Origin: Streptomyces sp. CB02959
GTDB lineage: Bacteria > Actinomycetota > Actinomycetes > Streptomycetales > Streptomycetaceae
Direction: 5' to 3'
DNA length: 64,000 nt
Assembly: GCF_002803155.1 (NCBI RefSeq)
Contig: NZ_NNBP01000031.1
Coordinates: 1-64,000 of the forward strand
This document shows positions 18,188-27,027 of this stretch, piece by piece; the stretch's first letter is position 1; each line of letters starts with the position of its first letter. The notes beneath the pieces were generated by a model. The model ran no database searches. It worked only from the letters and a program-made list of their open reading frames with translations, and was not told the DNA's origin. The translations under genes and the position numbers were made by a program.

Positions 18188-20914
18188 GTGGCGGAAGACA
18201 GGCGGGTTCCGGTCCTGGTGGGGCGGCAGCGGGAGACGGAGCTGCTGACCGCGGCCCTGGTGCAGGCCGAGGACGGCGCGAGCGGGTCCACGGTACTGCT
18301 GCGCGGCGAGGCGGGCGTAGGCAAGAGCACGCTGCTGGCCTGGACGGAGCGCGTGGCGCGCGACCGCGGATTCACCGTGCTGCGCGCGGTCGGCGTGGAG
18401 GCCGAGACGGACCTCTCGTTCGGGGCCCTCCACCAGGCATTCTGGTCGTTGCTCCAGCGGTCCGTCGCCCTGTCCGCCCACCAGCGGGACACCCTGGAGA
18501 GTGCGCTCGGCGTCCGGTCTGGCGCCCCGAGCGGGTTCGCCGTCGGCGCTGCTGCCCTGGTACTGCTGGACGAGGCGGTGCGGACCGCCCCCGTGCTGCT
18601 GCTCCTGGACGACCTGCACTGGATCGATTCGTCGAGCGCGGCCGTATTCGCCTTCCTCCAACGGCGCTGTGTCGAGCTGCCGTTGGTGATCGTCGGTGCC
18701 GCTCGCGCGGATGGCCCGGCCACTCGGACGTGGTCGGCCGAGACCGTCGACGTGCGGGCCCTGACCCGGGCGGACGCGGCCCAGCTGTTGGGCAGCTGCT
18801 ACCCCGAACTGGCGGCGCCCGCCCGGGACCGGGTCCTGACGGAGGCGGCCGGCAACCCCCTGGCGCTGGTGGAGTTGCCGCGCCAACTGGCCGTCGCCCA
18901 GCAACGGGGGGCCGCTCCGCTGCCGGAACGGCTGCCGCTGGGGCGGAAACTGGAGCGGATGTTCGCCGAACGGCTGGGAGCCGTGACACCGGAGATCGGC
19001 CGCCTGCTCCTGCTGGGCGCACTGGCCACCGGACCGGAGTTCAGCAGCGGCGTGTGGCCGCGGGCCGCCGCGGACGAGCACATGAACGAGACCTTGGAAC
19101 GGATCGAGGCGGATGGTCTGGCCCGGCTCGACCCGACCGGACAGCTGGTGTTCCGCCACCCCTTGGTCCGCACCGCCGTGGTCTCCGCAGTCTCCGATAC
19201 CGCGCGCCGAGAGGCTCATCGCGCACTCGCCGAAGCCCTCGCGCCGGACGATCCCCGGCGGCTGGTCCACGAGGCGTCCGCCGCGCTGCTACCGGACGAG
19301 GACCTTGCCCGCCGCCTGCAGGAGGCCGGCCGCGACCTCGCCCGCCGCGGCGGTGACGCGGAGGGCGCACTCCTGCTCGAACGTGCCGCCGTCCTCAGCC
19401 CCAGTTCGTGCGACCGCGCCCGCCGGCTCACCTGGGCCGCGGTGATGGCGGCTCGCGGCGGGCAACTGCGCCACACCGCGGCCCTGGTGGAGGAACTGCG
19501 GGCCAGCACGGTTCCACAGGACGTCGCCCCGCTGTTCGCGTACGCGGTGGTCTACGCCGACCAGAGCCACCACGTCGACTTCGAGTCCTCCGCCGCACTG
19601 CTGCCCGGGGCCCTCGACACGCTGACGGCACCGGATGCGGACGACTTCGGCGGGCTGGCCGAACAGATCTACTTCAAACTGCTGCTGGCCGCCACCTACA
19701 CCGGCGCCCCCTGGGCATGGCGAGCCCTGGAACGGCACCGGGAGAACGTCTCCGAGGCGGGGCGGCTGTGCCTGCGGGCCTGGACCGAACCGGGCCCGGA
19801 CGTGGCCGCCACCCTGCGCGCGGTGGCCGGGAACATGACCGAGGAGCAGGAGGCCGGTGCGGCCTGGCTCCTGCTGTGGACCGCCTCGGCGCTCGACTGC
19901 CCAGAGGGCAACCTGTGGCAGCGCTTCACCGGGTTGCACGGCTACGCCACCCAGGGCTCGGTCGCGAAGGCCAAGTGCCAACAGGACTACCTGCTCGGAC
20001 ACTGGGACCAGGCACCCGTATGCCTGCGCGAAGCCGAGATCGCGGACGAACTCGGCTACCACTGCAACGCCCTGATATTCCGCCAGTCCTATGCCCACTT
20101 CCTCGCCGGCCGGGGCGACGAGGCCGGACTGCGGGAGATCGACCAGGCCATCAGGCCGGCCGCCACGCGTGCCCGTATGCGGTACGTCCTCGACCGCCTG
20201 ACCCACCTGCGCGGCCTGGCCGCGCTCGCCCACCGGCGCTACGAGGAGGCGTACACGCACTTCTGCGAGATCACCCCGCCCGGGCGGCTGTCCAGCGGCC
20301 TGCCCTGGCACCACGCACTGGTCTTCGACCTGGTGACGGCCGCGGTGCACACCGGCCGGCACGAGGACGCGCGGGCGCACCTCGCGGCGGGACGGACGGC
20401 GCGCTCCGCGGAGATCTCCGGCCGCCACGCCTTCCTGTTCGCGGCCGCCACCGCCCTGGCCGCCGAGGACGACGAAGCCGACGCCGCCTACCGTGCCGCG
20501 TACGCCGTGCCGGACGCCGAGCAGTGGGCTTTCGACCTCGCCCGGCTGCGTCTCGCCCACGGTTCGTGGCTGCGCCGACGCCACCGGCCAGGAGCCCGCG
20601 AGGTGTTGAGCGTGGCCCACCACGTGTTCCGCCGCCTCCAGGCCGCCCCCTGGGCCCACCGGTGCGAGGAGGAGCTGAGGGCCTCGGGCCACTGTGTGGC
20701 CCTGCCGCCGGGCGGGTCAGCCACGGAGTCGCCTGGCCTCACCGGCCAGGAGCTGCGCATCGCCCAGCTGGCCGCGACCGGTCTGACCAACAAGGAGATC
20801 GGCCGGCAGCTCCAGTTGTCGCCCCGCACCGTCGCAGCCCACCTCTACAAGATCTTCCCGAAGCTCGGCATCACCTCGCGGGCCGCGCTCGCCTACGCCC
20901 TCGACAGCGGCTGA
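18188..20914 (+). CDS. LuxR family regulator of the LAL type (AAA ATPase plus HTH)
   Basis: A 908-residue large ATP-binding regulator. VGRQRETELLTAALVQAEDG opens the ATPase; GEAGVGKSTLL (near residue 45) is Walker A, and VLLLLDDLHWID Walker B. A long helical TPR-like middle follows, and the last 60 residues are a LuxR helix-turn-helix (LTGQELRIAQLAATGLTNKE, IGRQLQLSPRTVAAHLYKIF). GTG 18188 is chosen because VAEDRRVPVLVGR aligns with family N-termini and a G-rich site precedes it; the open frame to 17663 runs antisense through the terpene synthase. LAL proteins often activate adjacent secondary-metabolite genes, here the divergent terpene operon. Confidence 0.9.
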   Translation: MAEDRRVPVLVGRQRETELLTAALVQAEDGASGSTVLLRGEAGVGKSTLLAWTERVARDRGFTVLRAVGVEAETDLSFGALHQAFWSLLQRSVALSAHQRDTLESALGVRSGAPSGFAVGAAALVLLDEAVRTAPVLLLLDDLHWIDSSSAAVFAFLQRRCVELPLVIVGAARADGPATRTWSAETVDVRALTRADAAQLLGSCYPELAAPARDRVLTEAAGNPLALVELPRQLAVAQQRGAAPLPERLPLGRKLERMFAERLGAVTPEIGRLLLLGALATGPEFSSGVWPRAAADEHMNETLERIEADGLARLDPTGQLVFRHPLVRTAVVSAVSDTARREAHRALAEALAPDDPRRLVHEASAALLPDEDLARRLQEAGRDLARRGGDAEGALLLERAAVLSPSSCDRARRLTWAAVMAARGGQLRHTAALVEELRASTVPQDVAPLFAYAVVYADQSHHVDFESSAALLPGALDTLTAPDADDFGGLAEQIYFKLLLAATYTGAPWAWRALERHRENVSEAGRLCLRAWTEPGPDVAATLRAVAGNMTEEQEAGAAWLLLWTASALDCPEGNLWQRFTGLHGYATQGSVAKAKCQQDYLLGHWDQAPVCLREAEIADELGYHCNALIFRQSYAHFLAGRGDEAGLREIDQAIRPAATRARMRYVLDRLTHLRGLAALAHRRYEEAYTHFCEITPPGRLSSGLPWHHALVFDLVTAAVHTGRHEDARAHLAAGRTARSAEISGRHAFLFAAATALAAEDDEADAAYRAAYAVPDAEQWAFDLARLRLAHGSWLRRRHRPGAREVLSVAHHVFRRLQAAPWAHRCEEELRASGHCVALPPGGSATESPGLTGQELRIAQLAATGLTNKEIGRQLQLSPRTVAAHLYKIFPKLGITSRAALAYALDSG

Positions 20915-21056
20915 CCTGCTGGAACACCTGGCCGACGGGTCCTTCCCGAGCCGCGCCGCGCATCGTCCCGAACACGGCAGTCAGATGACCTAACGGGCCG
21001 CCGCGCCCGCGGTCCAGGCTGAGACCGCGCAGGACTTCGGCGGAAAGGGCGGTCAG

Positions 21057-22028
21057 ATGGGCTTGCGGGTGACGACCGCGGCGGTCGCGGACGGCGACAA
21101 GGCGGCGTACTGGAGCGGGGCGGTGTCGCGGTCGCTGGTTCCGGTGGAGGTGCTCCCGCTCCCCGGGCGGCCGTTCGACGGGTTCCTGGTGTCCCACCGG
21201 CTCGGGTACGTGCGGATCTCCACGTTGGAGGCGGACGCCGCCCGGCTCTCGCGTACGGCGGCGCTGATCGCGCGGGCCCCGCGGAGCGAGCCGCAGGTCG
21301 GGGTCGGCGTGCAGGTGTCGGGCCGGGCGGTCCTGGAGCAGGACGGGCGCCGCGCGGAGGTGCGGCCGGGCGGGCTCGTCCTGTACGACACGGCGCGCCC
21401 GTACGCCGTCGTCTACCCGGAGCGCTTCCGCACCCACCTGTTCCACCTGCCGCGCCGACTGCTGGGGGTGCCGGAGCGCGACCTGCGGCAGGCGTCGGCG
21501 ACGGCCGTCGGCCCCGGCGAGGATTGCGGACCGGTGCTCCTGCCGTTCCTCGGCATCCTCGCCGCCTCCGCGCACTCCTACCCCGCCCCGGTCGGCGACC
21601 GGCTGGCCGGCAGCGTCGCCGACCTGCTCAGCGCACTCGTCGCCCAACTGGCCCTTGCCCGGGCCGCGGAGGAGCCGGACATCCCGAGCGCCCATCTGGT
21701 CCGCAGGGTGCGGGAGTACGTCGACCGTCACCTGGGCGACCCGGAGCTGTCGCCCGAGAGGATCGCGCATGCCCACCACATCTCCGTTCGGTACCTGCAC
21801 CGGCTCTTCGAGGGCGAGGGAGTGACGGTGCGCCGGCTCGTCCAGCAGCGCCGTCTGGAGGCGTGCGCCCGCGAGCTGGTGCGGCGCGGCCGCACCGCGC
21901 CGACGGTGTCGGCCGTCGCCCAGCGGTGGGGCTTTGTCAATCCGGCGCACTTCAGCCGGAGCTTCCGTGCCGCGTACGGCGTCTCGCCGCGCGAATGGCG
22001 CGCGCTCCGGAACGACGATGCTGGCTGA
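21057..22028 (+). CDS. AraC family transcriptional regulator
   Basis: A 323-residue regulator with an N-terminal AraC-binding-like domain (LVSHRLGYVRIS, then LEQDGRRAEVRPGGLVLYDT) and a C-terminal double helix-turn-helix (LSPERIAHAHHISVRYLHRL, AVAQRWGFVNPAHFSRSFRA, AYGVSPREW). Start at ATG 21057 with GAAAGGG upstream. It is paralogous to the AraC gene at 23325, and the two flank a single esterase, suggesting duplication. It probably controls that esterase (22226). Ligand unknown. Confidence 0.9.
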   Translation: MGLRVTTAAVADGDKAAYWSGAVSRSLVPVEVLPLPGRPFDGFLVSHRLGYVRISTLEADAARLSRTAALIARAPRSEPQVGVGVQVSGRAVLEQDGRRAEVRPGGLVLYDTARPYAVVYPERFRTHLFHLPRRLLGVPERDLRQASATAVGPGEDCGPVLLPFLGILAASAHSYPAPVGDRLAGSVADLLSALVAQLALARAAEEPDIPSAHLVRRVREYVDRHLGDPELSPERIAHAHHISVRYLHRLFEGEGVTVRRLVQQRRLEACARELVRRGRTAPTVSAVAQRWGFVNPAHFSRSFRAAYGVSPREWRALRNDDAG

Positions 22029-22225
22029 CGTAGCGTCAACCTACCTGCTGTCGGAAGGAGTTCGTGCACGGTCGGGCCATCGCGGCCGTCACCCCGGCAG
22101 TACGGTCGCGCGAGACGGCCGTACCACTGGGAGGCACGCTCGACGTCCGCCCGGTGCACACCGGTTGTCCCGGCCAGGGCGCCCATGGCGCCGCAGTGCG
22201 CACCGACCGAAGCCAGGAGCGAGAG

Positions 22226-23218
22226 TTGTCCGACACCACCCCCCTGCATGACCGGCGACCGGTGCTCGACCGGGTGCTCCAGGAGTTCCTGGACACCCGA
22301 GTCGGCCGGTCCGCGACGGAACCATCGGACCTCTCTTTCCTCACGTCGGACGGCGTTCCGAACGACGGGCCCGCCGGCGGCCCGGACGACCCCTACGGCA
22401 CCACGGCGGAGTGGCTCGTCCTGCCCTGCGGACCGACCGGGCGGGTGCGCGTCCAGGTGACCAGACCCGTCGGCGCCGCCGGGCCGAGCCCCGTGGTGCT
22501 GTTCCTGCCGGGTCTGGGCTGGTCGCTCGGCGACGCGGCCTCCTACGGTCGGCTGGTGCGGGAGTTCGCCCTGGGCACCGACGCAGCCGTGGTGTACGTG
22601 GACTACGCCCGGGCGCCGGCGGCACGCTACCCGGTGGCCGTCGAGCAGTGCCACGCCGTGGCCCGGTGGATCCAGGCGCACGGCCACGAGATCGGACTGG
22701 AGGGGCGGCGGATGGCCGCCGTCGGCGACTCCGCCGGGGCCAACCTCGTGGCGGCGCTGACGCTGCTGGCCCGGCAGCGCGGCGACGTACGGCTGGTCCA
22801 CCAGGTGCTGCTGTGCCCGGTGACCGACGCGGACTTCGACACCCCGTCCTACCGCCGGTTCGCGACCGGGTACTTCCTGCACCGCGACCACATGCGCCGG
22901 TTCTGGGACGACTACCTGCCCGAAACTCGGCGGCGGAGCGAGGCCACCGCCGCGCCCCTGCGTGCTTCCCCGGACCAACTCGTCGGGCTGCCCCCGGCGC
23001 TCGTGATCACCGCCGAGGCTGACGTGCTGCGGGACGAGGGCGAGGCGTACGCGGCCAGGCTCCGGGGGGCGGGGGTGCCAGTGGTGGCGATGCGCTACCA
23101 GGGTGCCGTGCACGGCTTCCTCCTGCTCGGCGCGCTCTGCCCCACCGGCACTGCCCGTGCCGCGCTGATCCAGGCCGTCGACACCGTCCACGTGGCCCTG
23201 CACAGCCGTTCCTGGTGA
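22226..23218 (+). CDS. Alpha/beta hydrolase (HSL type) with altered oxyanion motif
   Basis: About 330 residues from TTG 22226, which has AGGAG six bases upstream and gives a length matching its paralogue at 7858; an ATG at 22064 is also in frame but the extra sequence is not conserved. The nucleophile is in GDSAG (Ser169), the acid in AEADVLRDEGEAY, the His in GAVHGF. Where the family has HGGGW, this protein has FLPGLGW (93-99), losing the His and one of the oxyanion glycines. It may have low activity or a changed substrate range. It lies between two AraC regulators. Confidence 0.85.
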   Translation: MSDTTPLHDRRPVLDRVLQEFLDTRVGRSATEPSDLSFLTSDGVPNDGPAGGPDDPYGTTAEWLVLPCGPTGRVRVQVTRPVGAAGPSPVVLFLPGLGWSLGDAASYGRLVREFALGTDAAVVYVDYARAPAARYPVAVEQCHAVARWIQAHGHEIGLEGRRMAAVGDSAGANLVAALTLLARQRGDVRLVHQVLLCPVTDADFDTPSYRRFATGYFLHRDHMRRFWDDYLPETRRRSEATAAPLRASPDQLVGLPPALVITAEADVLRDEGEAYAARLRGAGVPVVAMRYQGAVHGFLLLGALCPTGTARAALIQAVDTVHVALHSRSW

Positions 23219-23282
23219 TCCACTCCCCCCCCGTCGTCCCGGGGGAGGGGAGTCCCGGGTCCACCCGCCCGATACCGCGCGG

Positions 23283-23300
23283 CCGGACCGGCCGGTCCGG
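23283..23300. promoter_or_regulatory. 18-bp perfect palindrome between esterase and AraC gene
   Basis: CCGGACCGGCCGGTCCGG is self-complementary over 18 bp. It sits 65 bp past the esterase stop and 25 bp before the AraC start, immediately upstream of its ribosome site. It could be a terminator hairpin for the esterase or an operator/5' hairpin for the regulator. Confidence 0.45.
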
Positions 23301-23324
23301 TCAACAGCCTTCTGAGGAGCACCG

Positions 23325-24365
23325 ATGTCCGTCGTCCTCGACACCGCCGGGGTGCCGTCGGCCGACCGCGCCGAGTACTGGCACGAGGCCGTCTCCCACA
23401 CCTTCATCCCGTTGGACGTGGTCCTGCTCGAAAGCGCCCCCGCCTCCGCGAGCATCACCAGCCACCGCCTGGGTGCCCTGCAGGTCTCGCTGGTACAGGC
23501 GGGCCCGCAGCGGGTCGAGCGCAGCGCGGCGCTGATCGCCCGGGGCGGGGAGGACCACCTCACACTGGCGCTCCAGCACCGGGGAACCGCCCGGCTGGTT
23601 CAGGACCGCCGTCAGGTGGAGCTGCGACCGGGCACCTTCGCGATCTCCGACGCCGGGCGGCCGTTCGCCAAGGAGCTGCCGGACCCCTTCGTCTTCACGG
23701 CCTTCCACTGGCCGCGGTCGGCCGCGGGCGTCTCCGAGGAGGACCTGCGCGTGCTGACCGCGACGGCCTTCGACGCCGCCGACGGCACCGCCCGGCTGGT
23801 GGCCGCATACCTGGAGTGCCTCTCCCGGTCGGCCGACTCGACGGCGCCGCACTTGGCATCCTGGCTCGCCACCACGGCGCTCGACCTGCTCGCGGTGCTC
23901 GCCCACGAGCGCCGCGGCCGGTCCGTTCCGGAGGCGCCCGAAGTGGCCCTCGCCACGCTGGCCCGGGTGAAGGACCACATCCTGCGCCATCTGGGGGACC
24001 CGGACCTCTCGCCGGAGCGGATCGCGGCCGCCCACCACGTGTCGGTGCGGTACCTGCACAAGCTCTTCCGCTTCGAGGGAGTGACGGTGGCCCGCTGGAT
24101 CCAGCGCCAACGGCTGGACATGTGCCGCCGCGACCTCGCCCGCCCGACGGCGGGCCGGGCGACCGTGGCGGCGGTCGCGGGCCGCTGGGGTTTCGTGAGC
24201 GCCAGTCATTTCAGCCGGGCGTTCCGGGCCGCTTACGGGGTCTCCCCGCGCGAGTGGCAGGCTCGTGCCGGCGCGAGCCTGTCGCCGGGCACCGTGCGGC
24301 CGCCGCTGCCGGTTTACGAACCGGGGAAGGCCGTCTGCCCGGACGGATACGGCGTCGCGGTGTGA
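23325..24365 (+). CDS. AraC family transcriptional regulator
   Basis: A 346-residue paralogue of the regulator at 21057. The N-terminal sensor domain (ITSHRLGALQVSLVQAGPQR, LVQDRRQVELRPGTFAISDA) is followed by the AraC DNA-binding pair (LSPERIAAAHHVSVRYLHKL, AVAGRWGFVSASHFSRAFRA, AYGVSPREWQ). Start at ATG 23325 with GAGGAG. About 30 extra residues follow the HTH and look disordered. The duplicated AraC genes around one esterase suggest cross-regulation or subfunctionalisation; the inducer is unknown. Confidence 0.9.
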   Translation: MSVVLDTAGVPSADRAEYWHEAVSHTFIPLDVVLLESAPASASITSHRLGALQVSLVQAGPQRVERSAALIARGGEDHLTLALQHRGTARLVQDRRQVELRPGTFAISDAGRPFAKELPDPFVFTAFHWPRSAAGVSEEDLRVLTATAFDAADGTARLVAAYLECLSRSADSTAPHLASWLATTALDLLAVLAHERRGRSVPEAPEVALATLARVKDHILRHLGDPDLSPERIAAAHHVSVRYLHKLFRFEGVTVARWIQRQRLDMCRRDLARPTAGRATVAAVAGRWGFVSASHFSRAFRAAYGVSPREWQARAGASLSPGTVRPPLPVYEPGKAVCPDGYGVAV

Positions 24366-24599
24366 GCCGCGGCGGTGGGCCGCCGGGCGCGACGCCGCGT
24401 GACGGCTCACCAGCGGTGTTGCCCTGACGAGCCGACGCACCGTCCGCCCCACCGGACCGGGGAGCCGACCTTCGAGTACGTGAAGCTGGTGGCCCTGGAC
24501 ACGCCCGGGGCCAACCTGTTCGCGGGCGTGCCGGGTGACGAGCGGACGCGGCGGAGCCTGCCGCTACTGCGGGGCGTGCGGGGTCCGGGCGCCAGCGGC

Positions 24600-24885
24600 C
24601 GCCCGAGGCCGTGGTGGAGGCGATCGACGAGGTGATGGCGACGTTGGTCTTGCGCCGCGCCGCCCGGTCTTCTGCGCGCTTGGCCTCCTCAAGACCGGCA
24701 CGCCGGGAGGCCGCCGTCATGGTGGCCTCCATGCGGCGCCACTCTGTCAATCGGCCCGACCTGGGGCGGACGTCCGATCCCGGGTCGGTTGCGGCGGCCT
24801 CGGTGATCTGGTCCCGCAGCGCCTGCACCGCCGAGACCAGATCGATCTGAGCACCGATGTCCGCATGGTCGCGCGAGTCCGGCAT
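24600..24885 (-). pseudogene. Small protein start resembling trypsin-co-occurring domain 2 (trypco2)
   Basis: Begins at ATG 24885 with GGAGAG upstream: MPDSRDHADIGAQIDLVSAV, then QALRDQITEAAATDPGSDVR. This matches the start of trypco2-type proteins, usually partners of trypsin-like or conflict-system effectors. After SDVR the expected beta strand (roughly VGPIE) is in another frame, so the gene is frameshifted and then loses similarity. No partner protease or NTPase is seen nearby. Confidence 0.35.
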
Positions 24886-25281
24886 GGGTGGTCAACTCTC
24901 CTGTCTGGCTGGATGATTTCGCGGTCCGTGATGCGGCACGGATTCGCCCGCGCGCAGGCGAAGCCGTGGCTGGGCACCGCCTGACCCTGGCCGCGTAGTC
25001 GACCCGCGCCGCGCACTCCGCCCGCTGGCTCCCGACGGAATTCCGAACCGACCACCGACTGGGGCCCCGGGAACAAAGGAGCGTCGTAGCTGCTCTCGGA
25101 GCGGCGCAGCTGACGCGCGGCGCCGCGTTCCCCGCGCTCCGGGAACGCCCCGCGCACATCCTGTGGGAATGTCGCCTGACCTGCAAGAACAGGCCGATCT
25201 CGGGCGGTGGGGGGTCGGCGCGCCCCGGCCGCGCATCCGGTTTGCGAGCCGCTGCGAAGGAGCTGATCCTGAAGGAGAGGT
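24886..25281. other. No recognisable gene; upstream region of the P450 redox operon
   Basis: Noncoding-looking sequence upstream of the leader ORF and ferredoxin. The promoter for the 25.3-28.2 kb operon should be here; I could not identify a convincing -35/-10 pair. Confidence 0.35.
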
Positions 25282-25371
25282 ATGCCAACCGATCGTGTGG
25301 ACCGAGCGCGAGGGCTGCGGAGCGTGCGGCCGCCGGAGCCGGAGCCTGAGCAGGAAGCGGGTTCCAGATGA
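25282..25371 (+). CDS. 29-residue leader ORF overlapping ferredoxin start
   Basis: ATG 25282 is preceded by AAGGAGAGG, a near-ideal ribosome site. The peptide starts MPTDRVDRARGLRSVR, contains a Pro/Glu run (PPEPEPEPEQ) and stops at TGA 25369-25371, whose ATGA overlaps the ferredoxin ATG at 25368. The ferredoxin itself lacks an equally strong site, so ribosomes probably reach it by reinitiation after this ORF. It may be a coupling or attenuating leader; no homology recognised. Confidence 0.5.
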   Translation: MPTDRVDRARGLRSVRPPEPEPEQEAGSR

Positions 25372-25607
25372 GGCTTGTCGTCGATCTCAACCGGTGCCAG
25401 GGCTTCGCGCAGTGCGTCTTCCTCGCCCCGGACGTGTTCGCCCTGCACGGCGAGGAAGCGCTGTTGTTCTCCCCCCGCTTCGACGAGGAACAACGCGACC
25501 GGGTGGAGAAGGCCGCGGCGGCCTGCCCGGTGCAGGCCATCCTCGTCGACTACTCCGACGAGCCGACGCGGGGCGTGACGGGGGGTGTGGAGCGCCATGA
25601 CGGCTGA
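25368..25607 (+). CDS. Ferredoxin ([3Fe-4S]-type, P450-associated)
   Basis: A 79-residue one-cluster ferredoxin that passes electrons from the following reductase to a P450. MRLVVDLNRCQGFAQCVFLA carries two of the cluster cysteines, APDVFALHGEEALLF is the conserved middle and AAACPVQAILVD provides the last Cys-Pro. Three ligand cysteines are visible, consistent with a [3Fe-4S] cluster as in most Streptomyces P450 ferredoxins. Its ATG overlaps the leader ORF stop, and its 3' end overlaps the reductase start by 11 bp, so the genes are translationally coupled. Confidence 0.9.
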   Translation: MRLVVDLNRCQGFAQCVFLAPDVFALHGEEALLFSPRFDEEQRDRVEKAAAACPVQAILVDYSDEPTRGVTGGVERHDG

Positions 25608-26988
25608 TACGGAGGTCGAGGCCCTGCGGCGCCAGGGCCGCATCGTCGTCGGCGCCTCGCTGGCCGGTCTGCGTGCGGCGGAGACCCTGCGTGACCAGGG
25701 GTTCACCGGATCGCTCACCATGATCGGTGACGAGTCGTACGAACCCTACGACCGGCCGCCGCTGTCCAAGCAGGCGCTGCTCGGACGGGCGCGGCCCGAG
25801 GACACCGCACTGCCGCGGAGGTGCGACATCGACGCCGCATGGCGCCTGGGCGTCGCCGCCGAGGGACTGGACCGGGACGCCAAACAGGTACGCCTGGCGA
25901 ACGGCGACACCGTTCCCTACGACCGCCTGCTGATCACCACCGGGACCCGGGCCAGAGCCTGGATCCACCCGGAAGAGGCCGCGCTGGACGGGGTGTTCGT
26001 ACTCCGCACCCGCGACGACTCAACCCATCTGCACCGCAAGCTGACCTCCGGGGTCTCCCGAGTGCTGGTGATCGGCGCCGGCTTCACGGGCTCCGAAGTC
26101 GCTTCTGTCTGCCGGGAATTGGGTCTTGAGGTCACGGTTGCCGAACGCGGCCCGGCACCCCTGGTCGGTGCGCTCGGCGGGGTGATCGGCGCGGCAGCGG
26201 ACCGGCTGCAACGCGGCAAGGGCGTCGATCTGCGCTGCGGGGTCAGCGTCACCGCCCTGGAGGGCGACTACGGAGGACGGCTCAGGCGCGCCCATCTGTC
26301 CGACGGCACGGCGATCGACGCGGAGGTCGCGGTCATCTCGCTCGGCGCCGTCCGGAACACGGAGTGGCTCGCCGGCTCGGGAGTGGCCGCGGGGCCCCGG
26401 GGCGTCGCGTGCGACGCCGGGTGCCGGGCGTTCGACGTCAACGGCATCGTCACCGACGACATCTACGCCGCCGGTGACGTCGCCCGCAGCCCGCACCCGT
26501 TGTTCGACTACCAGTTCCTGTCGCTGGAGCACTGGGGCAACGCGGTCGAACAGGCAGAGATCGCCGCCCACAACATGATCTGTGCGGGGACGAAGCGCAT
26601 TCCGCACCTGTGGGTGCCGATGTTCTGGTCCTCCCAGTTCGGTATCAACATCAAGTCCGTGGGTGTGCCCCCGCTGGGCGACCAACTGGTCGTCACCCAG
26701 GGGTCGCTCACCGAGGAGCGGTTCGTCGCCGTGTACGGCTACCGCGGTCGGGTCATCGCCGCGGCGACCTTCGACGGAGCCAAGTGGCTGGGGTTCCACC
26801 AGGAGCAGATCGCCGCCGGCGCACCGTTCCCACCGGAGTACCGCACGGTCGACCGTCGCACCGAGACGTTGCAGCCGGTCGACCCGGACTTCCCCGACCC
26901 CCACCTGCCCACGCACGGGCCCACCGTCACGCTGTCGGGCCACTCACCGAGCGAGCGGCGCGTGCAGTTCGTTCCGTCGCGTGCCTGA
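25597..26988 (+). CDS. FAD-dependent NAD(P)/ferredoxin reductase
   Basis: A 463-residue pyridine-nucleotide-disulfide-type oxidoreductase (ferredoxin reductase). The FAD site is GRIVVGASLAGLRAAETL, then YEPYDRPPLSKQALLG, the NAD site is RVLVIGAGFTGSEVASV, and the second FAD contact is GIVTDDIYAAGDVAR. The C-terminal domain includes HWGNAVEQAEIAAHNM. Start at ATG 25597 overlaps the ferredoxin end. With ferredoxin upstream and a P450 39 bp downstream this forms a complete class I P450 electron chain. Confidence 0.93.
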   Translation: MTADTEVEALRRQGRIVVGASLAGLRAAETLRDQGFTGSLTMIGDESYEPYDRPPLSKQALLGRARPEDTALPRRCDIDAAWRLGVAAEGLDRDAKQVRLANGDTVPYDRLLITTGTRARAWIHPEEAALDGVFVLRTRDDSTHLHRKLTSGVSRVLVIGAGFTGSEVASVCRELGLEVTVAERGPAPLVGALGGVIGAAADRLQRGKGVDLRCGVSVTALEGDYGGRLRRAHLSDGTAIDAEVAVISLGAVRNTEWLAGSGVAAGPRGVACDAGCRAFDVNGIVTDDIYAAGDVARSPHPLFDYQFLSLEHWGNAVEQAEIAAHNMICAGTKRIPHLWVPMFWSSQFGINIKSVGVPPLGDQLVVTQGSLTEERFVAVYGYRGRVIAAATFDGAKWLGFHQEQIAAGAPFPPEYRTVDRRTETLQPVDPDFPDPHLPTHGPTVTLSGHSPSERRVQFVPSRA

Positions 26989-27027
26989 CCACCGGCCCTG
27001 TGCCGCCCGGAGCCCCCAGGAGACACC

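Noticed and set aside
16850..19270. 806-residue protein including the terpene synthase
   Set aside because: Most of the N-terminal extension is antisense to the LAL gene; only the part from about 17848 is a terpene synthase.
19289..20692. Long minus-strand ORF (467 codons) inside the LAL regulator
   Set aside because: Antisense shadow driven by GC-rich third positions; Gly/Val/Arg-rich composition, no family motifs.
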